Source: an uncultured bacterium (lineage in GTDB: Bacteria > Verrucomicrobiota > Kiritimatiellia > RFP12 > UBA1067). Taken from it: a stretch of DNA of 21,518 nt. The stretch spans positions 1 to 21,518 of the forward strand of contig URIT01000046.1 of NCBI GenBank assembly GCA_900547945.1, given 5' to 3'. The notes beneath the pieces were generated by a model. It ran no database searches and had not been told where the DNA came from. It saw only the letters and a list, made by a program, of their open reading frames with translations. Positions 14,848 to 21,518 of this stretch are shown piece by piece (position 1 is the first letter of the stretch; every line of letters begins with the position of its first letter). The position numbers and the translations under genes were made by a program.

Positions 14848-15701
14848 TGGTCGTGCTTGCCTTCGCCGTGCCAGGGCTCGAAGGCGGGCACCCGGTCGAT
14901 GCCCGCCGCGATGCGCTGGCGCACGGCCTCGTAGACGAGGATCGTCGTCGCGGCGCTCACGTTGAGCGAATCCGCGAGGCCCAGCATCGGGATGCGCACG
15001 CGGAGGTCCGCATGGTCCATCCACTGCGCCGTGAGGCCGTACTGCTCGGCACCGACGGCGAGCGCGACGTTCCCGGTGAGGTCCACCTCGAAGTGGAGCT
15101 TTTCCGCGTGCGGCGTGGCGGCGAGGATCTTGAAGCCGCGCGCCTTCAGCCACGCACGGGCGTCCGCGCTCGTCGCCTCCACGATGGGGACCGAGAACAT
15201 CGTGCCCGTGGAGGCGCGCACGACGTTCGGGTTGTGGACGTCCGTCGTGCGGTCGCAGACGATGACGGCGCTCGCCCCGGCGGCGTCGGCGCTTCGGAGG
15301 ATCGTCCCGAGGTTGCCGGGCTTCTCGATGGACTCCGTCACGATCACGAGCGCGTTCGGCGGCAACTTCAGGTCCTTGAGGCGCTTCGTCACGTGCGGCC
15401 CCACCATCAGGAGGCCGTCCGGACGGTCCTTGTAGGCCATCTTCAGGAACGCCGCCTTCGAGCAGGAAAACGTCTCCGCGCCGCGCGCCGCGCAGTCCGC
15501 CACGAGCGCCACCTCGTTCTCGTTCTTCAGCCAGAGGTCCGGGCAGAAGAAGATCGCGTGGGGGCGGTAGCCGTTGTCGAGCGCGCGGCGGCATTCGCGG
15601 AATCCCTCCACGATCATCTCCCCCGTCTCCTCGCGCACCGCGCAGCTGCGCAGCCTGACGACGTATTTGATCTTAGGGTTTGCGGGCGACGCGAGTTCCA
15701 T
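14844..15701 (-). CDS. TrmH/SpoU-family RNA 2'-O-methyltransferase
   Basis: 285 residues. The C-terminal SPOUT knot domain shows motif 1 ESIEKPGNLGTILRSADAAG, motif 2 ALAVGAEQYGLT and motif 3 RIPMLGLADSLNVSAATTILVYEAVRQR. The N-terminal part (NPKIKYVVRLRS...EGFRECRRAL) is the L30e-like substrate-binding domain usual in this family. It methylates a ribose 2'-OH of rRNA or tRNA using SAM; the specific nucleotide cannot be assigned. It is the last gene of a three-gene operon, and its start lies 29 bp inside the preceding TrpR-like gene, implying translational coupling. It ends on a CTAG palindrome that provides TAG stops to this gene and to the convergent GTPase gene. Confidence 0.9.
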   Translation of the reverse strand: MELASPANPKIKYVVRLRSCAVREETGEMIVEGFRECRRALDNGYRPHAIFFCPDLWLKNENEVALVADCAARGAETFSCSKAAFLKMAYKDRPDGLLMVGPHVTKRLKDLKLPPNALVIVTESIEKPGNLGTILRSADAAGASAVIVCDRTTDVHNPNVVRASTGTMFSVPIVEATSADARAWLKARGFKILAATPHAEKLHFEVDLTGNVALAVGAEQYGLTAQWMDHADLRVRIPMLGLADSLNVSAATTILVYEAVRQRIAAGIDRVPAFEPWHGEGKHDH

Positions 15702-16020
15702 GCTTCTTCACCACCTTCTTCGCAGACGCGGCCTTCGGCCTTTCCTCCGGCACGGGCTTCGGTGCCACAAGCGCGGCCACGACGCCCCGCCGTTTCTTCA
15801 GAATCTTCGCCCCGCGCGTGATCTTGCAGAGCGACACCCCGAGCCTTGCCGCGATCTGGCGCTGCGGCACGCCTGCCGCAAGCAGTTCCACGAGTTCCCA
15901 CCGGAGCGCAAGATCGTGGAGTTCGCCCGGCGTGAGCAGCTCGCGCAGGAATTGCTCAACCTGCGCCGGGCGCTCCAGCGTGGCGACCGCCTCCGCCAGG
16001 CGCCCCGGTTTTCCGCTCAT
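15673..16020 (-). CDS. TrpR-like DNA-binding regulator with basic C-terminal tail
   Basis: 115 residues. Residues about 22-78 match the Trp-repressor fold (FLRELLTPGELHDLALRWELVELL, then the helix-turn-helix VPQRQIAARLGVSLCKITRG). Chlamydial TrpR is a close mental match. The E. coli corepressor contact Ser88 (TRGSNS) is replaced here (TRGAKI), and the Arg54 position is shifted, so tryptophan sensing is uncertain. After residue 85 there is a Lys/Ala/Pro-rich tail, rich in Lys and Arg near its end (KKVVKKHGTRVARKP), absent from classical TrpR; it may add non-specific nucleic-acid binding. The ATG overlaps the upstream stop (ATGA) and the 3' end overlaps the RNA methyltransferase by 29 bp. No trp genes are nearby. 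Confidence 0.75.
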   Translation of the reverse strand: MSGKPGRLAEAVATLERPAQVEQFLRELLTPGELHDLALRWELVELLAAGVPQRQIAARLGVSLCKITRGAKILKKRRGVVAALVAPKPVPEERPKAASAKKVVKKHGTRVARKP

Positions 16021-16799
16021 CGCGCGCCCTCCCGCGCACGCTCCATCATGCGCCGCAGCGCCTCCTCCTCCTCCAGCGCACGGCGGCGTTCGAGGATCTT
16101 CGGATAGTCGGCCCGGTGCCGCACCAGGTCCTCGCACAGCTCGCGCCCCATGAACGCGAACCCCTTCGCGCGCATCGCCGCCTCGAGGGCCGCCCCGTCG
16201 GGCGCGTCGCTGATCGCCTCCGGCAGCACGGCCAGCAGTTCCTTCGCGACGCGCGGCCCGACGAAGACGCGGGGATAGCGCGCGCCGTAAAAGCAGATGT
16301 AGCCGTCCTTCAGCTTGCGCTGGATCTCCACGCGCACCGCGTTGACCTTCTTCACGAGCGCCGCGCTCTTCGCATTCGCCCGGAACGCCACAGGGGCCTC
16401 CTCGGCGGCGGGGGCAGACGGCTTCGCGGCGGGGGCGGGCTGCGCGGGCGCGTCGTCGAAGAGGTCGTCCGCAACCGCCTTGGGCTTCTTCGCCTCCACC
16501 GCCGCCGGCTTCTCCGCCACGGGCGCCACGTAACCCTCCTGCGTCGCGAGGAACGCGCGCCACGGGACGATCTGCCCCGTCACCTGGCGGTCGTTCACGA
16601 AGATCGCCGTTCCGTAGCGCGCCACGCGGTACGGCGGCTTCACGCAGGCGCCGTCGCAGAACAGGAGCCCGGCGGTGAACGGCTTGCCGCGCGTCCCCCG
16701 CAGGGCGGTGCGCGCGGCCTCGGGCACCGGCTCAAACCCCGACGCCGCCGCCACGACGGCCGTCAGCGCCACCAGCGCCAGCATCATCGACTTTCTCAT
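16017..16799 (-). CDS. Exported protein of unknown function
   Basis: 260 residues; not recognised. Signal peptide about 1-20 (MRKSMMLALVALTAVVAAAS). A compact N-terminal domain (about 22-90) contains LLFCDGACVKPPYRVARYG with a CX3C pair (Cys48, Cys52) and the pattern AIFVNDRQVTG. A Pro/Ala-rich linker follows (about 91-135). A charged, mostly helical C-terminal half has ICFYGARYPRVFVGPRV, faintly echoing the first domain, and ends in a Glu/Arg-rich helix (LERRRALEEEEALRRMMERA). It is likely periplasmic or surface-exposed. The start at 16799 has AAGGA just upstream and AAAGGA further up; ATGs at 16787 and 16784 are alternatives. It is the first gene of the operon with the TrpR-like regulator (ATGA overlap). 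No clear promoter is seen upstream. Confidence 0.75.
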   Translation of the reverse strand: MRKSMMLALVALTAVVAAASGFEPVPEAARTALRGTRGKPFTAGLLFCDGACVKPPYRVARYGTAIFVNDRQVTGQIVPWRAFLATQEGYVAPVAEKPAAVEAKKPKAVADDLFDDAPAQPAPAAKPSAPAAEEAPVAFRANAKSAALVKKVNAVRVEIQRKLKDGYICFYGARYPRVFVGPRVAKELLAVLPEAISDAPDGAALEAAMRAKGFAFMGRELCEDLVRHRADYPKILERRRALEEEEALRRMMERAREGAR

Positions 16800-16899
16800 C
16801 TTCCTTCTCGTCCTTTCGTCCCAAATGTCCTTCCAACCGCCTGCCGTCCATCGCCAGCGCCGCCGGATAAAGAACCCCGGTTTGCCGTAGCACAGAATC

Positions 16900-16950
16900 C
16901 CTGGAACCTCATGTTCCAAGTGGGTGCCCCCACGCACGGCACGCATGCCG
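16900..16950. repeat. Three short inverted repeats between pheT and the TrpR-like operon
   Basis: CCTGGAAC/GTTCCAAG (16900-16920, 5-nt centre, one mismatch) is followed by GTGGG/CCCAC (16920-16933) and CGGCA/TGCCG (16937-16950). They lie about 85-135 bp past the pheT stop and about 100-150 bp before the operon start on the same strand. They could act as pheT 3' structures or as an operator for the operon. No T-run follows, so this is not a standard terminator. Confidence 0.4.
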
Positions 16951-17034
16951 CGCGCTTTAGGCTCCCGTCCAAAAACGAAGGTCAGAGAAATACGCTGCCA
17001 AGTCCGCGTGCAAACCAGGGCCCACGATGTGAAA

Positions 17035-19473
17035 TCAGTTGTCCCGGACCTCGACCCCGAGCGACGCCCTGAGCGCCTCCACGATCTTCGCGAACGCGCG
17101 GTTCACCTCGTCGTCCGTCAGCGTGCGGTCGGCGGACCTGAACGCCAGCGAATACGCGAAGGAGCGCCGCCCCTTGCCGATGTCCTTGGACGTAAAGATA
17201 TCAAAAAGCGTCACGGCAGTCAATTCCGGCGGCGCCGCCTTGCGGATGCATTTCTCCACCGCCTCGTGCGTCACCCCACTTCCGGCCACGAACGCGATGT
17301 CGCGCTTGACCATCGGGAACGCCGGAACCGGCGTCACCTTGCCCACCGCGTCGAAGCGGCGCGTCAGCGGCTCCAGGTCGAGTTCGGCGAGGGCCATCTG
17401 CGTGGTGAGGCGGAACGGATGGCGCAGCTTCGCGGAGAGGACGCCCAACACGCCGAACGGACGCCCGTAGGCGCGCACGTCCAGCGCCGCCGCGAAGGCC
17501 GGATGCTCAGCCGGACGGAACTCCAGCCGCGCGACGTGCAACGTCTCCGCGAGGCGCGCCACGGCGCCCTTCATCCAGAGCAGCGCCTCCTCCACGGTCA
17601 CGGCACGGCGCGTATCGAGCGCGCCGCGTCCGACGGGCCCCGTGAAGCCGAGCGCGAGGCGGTCGGCCTCGAACGGCTGCCCTTCCTTGTTCCGCCCGAA
17701 GACCCGTCCGATCTCGAAGAGTTCGGCCTGCTCGACCTGGCGCGTCGCGTTGCGTCCGAGCGAACCCATCAACTGCGGCAGCAGCGAATCGCGCAGCACG
17801 CCGTACTCGGCGCTCACGGGGTCCGGCAACGCGAGCCGCGCCGCGCGCACCTCCGCGCGACCGTCGAACGCATCGAGTTCACCCGCCGAGAGGAACGAAT
17901 AGTGCATCGCCTCGGTGAAGCCGAGCGCGAGGCACGTCGCGCGCACCTTCTCCTTCGCGCGGAAGGGGGCGTCGGAAAGCGGCGAGACGCTGGGAGCGGA
18001 CGGCATCGTGTCGGGGATGTTGTCGAGGCCGTAGAGCCGCGCGACCTCCTCCACGAGGTCCGCCTCCACGGAAAGGTCCCACCGCCAGCTCGGAATGCCG
18101 AAGGCGACCGACGCCTTCCCCGCGTAGGGCCCCTCCTCGCGGGGCGTGAGGCCCAGGCTCGCGAGCAGTTCCACCATGCGCTCGTTCTCAACGGGAATTC
18201 CGATCAGCCGCCGCGCCCGTTCGAAGTCGAGCGCCACGTCCGCATTCAGCGGCTGGACGCGCGCGTCGGCGTCCACGACGCCCTTCGCGACGACGGCCTC
18301 TCCGTATTTCTGCAGCAGATGGCACGCGCGGCGGCTCGCCCAGTCGGCGAGATCCTTGTCCACCCCCCGGATGTAGCGGTAGCTCGACTCGGTCGCGAGG
18401 CCGAGCTTCGTCGCGGTGCGCTTCGTCGATTCGGGCTGGAAGAGCGCGCTTTCGATGAGGACGCGCGTCGTCCCGGGGGCGATCTCGCTCCCCTCGCCGC
18501 CCATCACGCCTGCGACGGCGCTGGGCTTCTCGGCATCCGCGATGACGAGCATCTGGTCGTCCAGGGTACGCACCACGCCGTCCAGCGTCTTGATCGTCTC
18601 GCCCGGCGCCGCGTCGCGCACCACGATCCTGCCGCCCGCGAGCGTCTTGTAGTCGAAGGCGTGCATCGGCTGCCCGCATTCGAGCATCACGTAGTTCGTC
18701 ACGTCCACGAGGAGGCCGAGCGAGCGTACGCCGCATGCCTCCAGGCGCTTCGCCATGAACGCGGGGGAGGGGCCGTCCTTCACCTGCGTCACGACGCGCG
18801 CCGTGTAGCGCGGGCAGCGGACGGGATCGCGCACCTCCACCTTCACCTCGTCATGCACGTCCACGTCGCTCTCGGTGAAATCGACCGCCGGCATCTTCAT
18901 CGGCCGCCCGAGCACCGCGCTGAACTCGCGCGCAAGGCCCATCACGCTCAGGGCGTCCGGACGGTTCCACGTCACCTCGATCTCGAACACCGTCTCCGGC
19001 TTCTCGCCGCCCAGCACGTCGCGCGCGAACGCGCCCACCGGCGCATCCGCCGGCAACTCGATGATGCCCTCGTGCGTGCCGCCCGCGAGCGCAAGCTCCT
19101 TCGAACTGCAGAGCATGCCGAGGGATTCAACGCCGCGCAGTTTGCCCTTCTTGATCTTGAAGCCGCCGTCCGGCACGACCGCGCCGATCTTCGCGAGGAC
19201 GCTCTTCAGGCCCGCGCGGCAGTTCGGCGCGCCGCACACGACCTGCACCGTCGCCGTGCCGTCCGAAACGGTCGTCTTGTGGAGGTGCGTCCCCTCGATC
19301 ACCTCGCACGTGAGCACTTCACCCACGACGAAGAAGTCGCTCAGGGGCGCGGGACCACTCGTCTCGATCGCCTCGACCTGCAGACCACTGCGCGTCAGGC
19401 GCTCGGCCAGCTCCGTCACGGGGATGTCCGACACGTCGACGAATTCGTTCAACCAACTAATGGGCAGTCTCAT
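17035..19473 (-). CDS. pheT: Phenylalanyl-tRNA synthetase beta subunit
   Basis: 812 residues, normal for bacterial PheT (about 790-805). PheT pairs with PheS in an alpha2beta2 enzyme that charges tRNA-Phe. Domains in order: N-terminal strand LPISWLNEFVDV; EMAP/OB tRNA-binding fold about 48-150 (VVGEVLTCEVI, VCGAPNCRAG); B3/4 editing domain about 210-385; B5 about 400-480; catalytic-like core about 485-700 (DLVEEVARLYGLDNIPDTMP); and the FDX-ACB anticodon-binding domain about 715-812 (PVPAFPMVKRDIAFV to the end). The ATG at 19473 begins exactly where the family begins but has no Shine-Dalgarno sequence; the 63 bp upstream are AT-rich. pheS, usually directly upstream, is replaced here by an unrelated gene. 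Confidence 0.96.
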   Translation of the reverse strand: MRLPISWLNEFVDVSDIPVTELAERLTRSGLQVEAIETSGPAPLSDFFVVGEVLTCEVIEGTHLHKTTVSDGTATVQVVCGAPNCRAGLKSVLAKIGAVVPDGGFKIKKGKLRGVESLGMLCSSKELALAGGTHEGIIELPADAPVGAFARDVLGGEKPETVFEIEVTWNRPDALSVMGLAREFSAVLGRPMKMPAVDFTESDVDVHDEVKVEVRDPVRCPRYTARVVTQVKDGPSPAFMAKRLEACGVRSLGLLVDVTNYVMLECGQPMHAFDYKTLAGGRIVVRDAAPGETIKTLDGVVRTLDDQMLVIADAEKPSAVAGVMGGEGSEIAPGTTRVLIESALFQPESTKRTATKLGLATESSYRYIRGVDKDLADWASRRACHLLQKYGEAVVAKGVVDADARVQPLNADVALDFERARRLIGIPVENERMVELLASLGLTPREEGPYAGKASVAFGIPSWRWDLSVEADLVEEVARLYGLDNIPDTMPSAPSVSPLSDAPFRAKEKVRATCLALGFTEAMHYSFLSAGELDAFDGRAEVRAARLALPDPVSAEYGVLRDSLLPQLMGSLGRNATRQVEQAELFEIGRVFGRNKEGQPFEADRLALGFTGPVGRGALDTRRAVTVEEALLWMKGAVARLAETLHVARLEFRPAEHPAFAAALDVRAYGRPFGVLGVLSAKLRHPFRLTTQMALAELDLEPLTRRFDAVGKVTPVPAFPMVKRDIAFVAGSGVTHEAVEKCIRKAAPPELTAVTLFDIFTSKDIGKGRRSFAYSLAFRSADRTLTDDEVNRAFAKIVEALRASLGVEVRDN

Positions 19474-19507
19474 GGAATGACAAGTAAGTAATTAATATGG
19501 TTAGATT

Positions 19508-19522
19508 GTTAAACGGTTAAAC
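19508..19522. promoter_or_regulatory. Tandem GTTAAAC boxes upstream of pheT
   Basis: GTTAAAC occurs twice with 8-bp spacing (19508-19514 and 19516-19522) in a locally AT-rich 63-bp gap. No well-spaced sigma70 promoter for pheT was found here. The boxes could bind a regulator or be chance in AT-rich sequence. Confidence 0.25.
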
Positions 19523-19536
19523 AAGGGGTTGGAGGG

Positions 19537-21192
19537 TCAGGGGGTCGCGGGCGCATCCCCGGCGGGACTCTCGGAAACAGGCGTCTCGGGCGGGGGCGGC
19601 TCCGGGGCAGGGACTTCCGCCGCCGTTTCGACGGCAGGGGCCTCCGGGACGGGTTCCTGCTTCTTCTCCTCGGCCTTGGACGGTTCGGCCTTGGGCGGCT
19701 CGGCCTTCGGCGGCGCGGGCGGCTGTTTGCGCGGCTGCGGACGCCAACGCGGGTGTTCGGCCGGCGGCACGAGGCCCCCGCCGTTCGCGTAGCACACGAG
19801 GTGGCCCTTTTCGAGAAGCCACATGATGTGCGCCTTGACGTTCTGCCCCTTCACGGCGTCCCCGGCGGCGAGCGCGGCGACGACGGCGCCGGGCGCCTGG
19901 TCGGGATGTGCTTCGACGTACGTCACAAGCTCGGCAAGTTCGGGAATCGCGTGCGCGAGGTCCAGGGGCGCGGGCTTCACGGCGATCACGAACTCGGGTC
20001 CGCGCGGATCGTTCGCACGGAAGAACTGCAGCTTGCGGTGGTGGAACGCGCCGCGCAACGCATAGAAGAGCGACGCGGGGAAGCGCTTTTCCCTCGCGAG
20101 CGCATCGCGGCAGGCAAAGACGAACGCGCGGTTGGACGACTTGAGCGCGAGGTCCGCCGCGAGGTCCACCGTCTTCGGCGACGACAGGAGCGACGGCGCG
20201 ATCGTGCGACGGAACTCCAGTTCGGCCGCCTCGCGCTCGATGGCGGGCGCGACCGGCGCGGCGGCCTCGCCCTCGTCCGCCGCCGACGCGGGGGCCTGGG
20301 GCTGCGTTTCCTTGCGGCGGTAGATCGTCTTCTTCGTGGCGGACGCGCGCCAGGCCTCCACCGTCTCGGCGTCGCGCACCATCTCGATGCGGGCCCGGTA
20401 CGCCTCCTCGCTCATGTTCGGGAAGCGCGTGCGCACCATCTCGCGCACGCGGGCGTCGTAGCCGTGCAGGTTCGGCGGCCCCAGCAGCTCACCGCTCAGC
20501 CCGCATTTCGCCACGCACGTGAACGCGCCCTTCGGCGCCTCGCACGCGACCTCCTCGCACACGTAGTAGTCGCCGAGGTGCGCCGCCACCACGTGCGCCA
20601 TCAGCTCCTCCTCGGAGAACGCGACGGCGCCGCACGCCTTGCACTGATGGAAGACGACCGGCTCGGCAGCCCCCTTCTTCGGGGCGACGCGCAGCACGCA
20701 CGCCTCCAGATGCTCCAGGAAGAAGTAGGCAAGCTGCTTGAGCGGGTAGGCCATGAACGGGGCGCTCTGGATGCGGCGGATGAATTCACCAAGCTGCTTC
20801 TGCCCCGGCAGGATGCGCACGTCGACGTCCAGCGGCTTCACGAACTCGCGCGGCGGACGGTCCTCGCGGCGAGGACCGCCAAAACCGCCGCGCGGACCCC
20901 GATCGTCACGCGGACCGCCAAAACCGCCGCGCGGACCCCGGTCGTCGCGGCGCGGACCACGCTCGTCACGGCGAGGGCCTCCCGGACGCGGTCCCCGGTC
21001 GTCGCGGCGCGGACCACCTTGGCCGAAGCGAGGCCGCTCGCCGCGCGCGGGCGTCTCCTCACGCGCCTCGAAACGCGCGAACTTCGCCGCATCGTCCGGC
21101 TTGCCCTTTGCCCAGGCGGGTGTGAAATCGAACGAACCGAGCGCGCTCAGATCAAGCGCACCGGCGTCCTTCTCGGTGTGTTCTTCAGCCAT
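19537..21192 (-). CDS. Arg/Gly-rich protein with C2H2-type zinc finger, uncharacterised Verrucomicrobiota-like family
   Basis: 551 residues. It begins with a short acidic segment containing LSALGSFDFTPAWAKG. An Arg/Gly/Asp low-complexity region follows (about 50-115) with repeated DDRGPRGGFGGPR, an RNA-binding-like composition. Next is a conserved middle with a C-X2-C-X12-H-X4-H finger (Cys184, Cys187, His200, His205), then KCGLSGELLGPPNLHGYDARV and FPNMSEEAYRARIEMVRDAETVEAW. A helical region resembling a winged-helix pair occupies about 330-470, and the tail is Pro/Glu/Ala-rich. I recall similar proteins (TGELLGPPNYH, LPNM...R.E.VR) in Opitutus-type Verrucomicrobia, annotated only as hypothetical. 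A nucleic-acid-binding role is inferred. The start at 21192 has GAGAGG 8 nt upstream, and a strong promoter precedes it. Confidence 0.85.
   Translation of the reverse strand: MAEEHTEKDAGALDLSALGSFDFTPAWAKGKPDDAAKFARFEAREETPARGERPRFGQGGPRRDDRGPRPGGPRRDERGPRRDDRGPRGGFGGPRDDRGPRGGFGGPRREDRPPREFVKPLDVDVRILPGQKQLGEFIRRIQSAPFMAYPLKQLAYFFLEHLEACVLRVAPKKGAAEPVVFHQCKACGAVAFSEEELMAHVVAAHLGDYYVCEEVACEAPKGAFTCVAKCGLSGELLGPPNLHGYDARVREMVRTRFPNMSEEAYRARIEMVRDAETVEAWRASATKKTIYRRKETQPQAPASAADEGEAAAPVAPAIEREAAELEFRRTIAPSLLSSPKTVDLAADLALKSSNRAFVFACRDALAREKRFPASLFYALRGAFHHRKLQFFRANDPRGPEFVIAVKPAPLDLAHAIPELAELVTYVEAHPDQAPGAVVAALAAGDAVKGQNVKAHIMWLLEKGHLVCYANGGGLVPPAEHPRWRPQPRKQPPAPPKAEPPKAEPSKAEEKKQEPVPEAPAVETAAEVPAPEPPPPETPVSESPAGDAPATP
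20873..20946. repeat. 39-bp tandem repeat inside the zinc-finger protein gene
   Basis: Near-identical 35-bp segments at 20873-20907 and 20912-20946 (period 39 bp, 13 codons) encode the repeated RGGFGGPRDDRGP. Further degenerate copies of RRDDRGP continue to about 21020. The in-frame period suggests repeat number could vary between strains. Confidence 0.75.
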
Positions 21193-21235
21193 GCTTTCTG
21201 CCTCTCGGGAATCCCGTCAATTTGATTGGTTTCAG

Positions 21236-21264
21236 ATTATCCTCTATCGGCCCGCGAATGTCAA
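21236..21264 (-). promoter_or_regulatory. Strong sigma70 promoter of the zinc-finger protein gene
   Basis: On the minus strand perfect TTGACA (21259-21264), a 17-bp spacer and GATAAT (21236-21241). The predicted start is near 21229, giving a leader of about 37 nt with GAGAGG before the ATG. pheT downstream may also depend on it. Confidence 0.7.
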
Positions 21265-21277
21265 TGCGAAGATGCGC

Positions 21278-21297
21278 GCATTTTCACGCATTTTCAC
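21278..21297. promoter_or_regulatory. Tandem 10-bp direct repeat, possible regulator site
   Basis: GCATTTTCAC occurs twice back to back (21278-21287 and 21288-21297). It lies 13 bp upstream of the -35 of the zinc-finger gene promoter and about 54 bp upstream of the -35 of the plus-strand gene. One-helical-turn spacing is typical of activator boxes. Confidence 0.4.
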
Positions 21298-21350
21298 GGC
21301 GCAGGGGGATGACGTATGCGAGAGATATTGTTTTCCGCCCCATAATCTCA

Positions 21351-21379
21351 TTGCGTCCAGATCCGCCTTCTGCTATCAT
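21351..21379 (+). promoter_or_regulatory. Sigma70 promoter of the right-edge gene (leaderless)
   Basis: TTGCGT (21351-21356), an exact 17-bp spacer and TATCAT (21374-21379). Six bases later comes the ATG at 21386, so the predicted transcript begins at the start codon. Confidence 0.55.
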
Positions 21380-21385
21380 TCCCGC

Positions 21386-21518
21386 ATGTCCAAGAAAGTC
21401 TTTCCATCCGGCCCCACCGTTCCCCCCGGCCCCGCCGCGCCGTCCCGCCGCTCCCCCTCCGGGGAGCTGGCGGCGTGGCTCGCGAAGTACGGGCCCGTCG
21501 AGCGGGCCATCCTGGAGG
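21386..21518 (+). CDS. Start of an unknown protein (truncated by window edge)
   Basis: 44 codons are visible before the window ends. The protein begins MSKKVFPSGPTVPPGPAAPS, a Pro-rich and probably disordered N-terminus, then becomes helical (GELAAWLAKYGPVERAILE). There is no signal peptide. It is not recognised. It is supported as a real gene by the well-placed promoter and by third-position GC like its neighbours. Confidence 0.6.
   Translation, partial: MSKKVFPSGPTVPPGPAAPSRRSPSGELAAWLAKYGPVERAILE

Noticed and set aside
16800..16899. Promoter for the exported protein/TrpR-like operon
   Set aside because: TTTATC-like and TTGGAA-like boxes exist, but no pair has acceptable spacing and match quality.
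16924..19491. An 855-codon plus-strand frame opposite pheT
   Set aside because: Antisense shadow; pheT domains are unmistakable on the other strand.

Overview
The window is a GC-rich, densely coded bacterial chromosomal segment. It holds eleven complete protein genes, one gene cut by the right edge, and no rRNA, tRNA, transposase, CRISPR array or phage gene that I can see. The gene set suggests the PVC superphylum, most likely a Kiritimatiellota/Verrucomicrobiota-type (perhaps gut or anaerobic) bacterium. The clues are a type III glutamine synthetase, the long Bacteroidetes-style PurF, a chlamydia-like TrpR-fold regulator, large secreted carbohydrate-active proteins, and an Arg/Gly-rich zinc-finger protein resembling an uncharacterised Verrucomicrobiota family. 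This placement rests on remembered family resemblance, not on a search.

Layout. 1-143: palindromic repeats, ending in four tandem hairpin units. 144-3917 (minus): glnN (GSIII) then a purF-like gene, 27 bp apart, coupling glutamine synthesis to a glutamine-using enzyme. 4197-7070 (minus): a secreted GH78-like rhamnosidase, divergent from 7258-8421 (plus), a XylR-type sugar-sensing AraC regulator. A near-perfect palindrome covers the -10 of the rhamnosidase gene, so this looks like a self-contained sugar-responsive unit. 8433-9254 (plus): a nitrilase-superfamily amidase following the regulator. 9218-9961 (minus): a BioC-like methyltransferase, overlapping the amidase tail to tail. 10006-13263 (minus): a 1085-residue secreted malectin/FN3/PA14 protein.

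13377-13446: a second cluster of GC-rich hairpins sharing its spacer with the repeats at the left edge. 13543-14847 (plus): a membrane-anchored dynamin-superfamily GTPase resembling eukaryotic EHD proteins. 14844-16799 (minus): a tightly overlapping three-gene operon (exported protein of unknown function, TrpR-like regulator, SpoU/TrmH RNA methyltransferase). 17035-19473 (minus): pheT without pheS beside it. 19537-21192 (minus): an Arg/Gly-rich zinc-finger protein. 21386 to the edge (plus): the start of an unknown gene.

A recurring theme is promoter architecture. Most of the larger minus-strand genes have Shine-Dalgarno sequences and short leaders. Several plus-strand genes have sigma70-like promoters whose predicted start falls on or within a few bases of the ATG, so they may be translated from leaderless mRNAs. 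In the regulator gene this creates a possible seven-codon leader peptide overlapping the real start codon.
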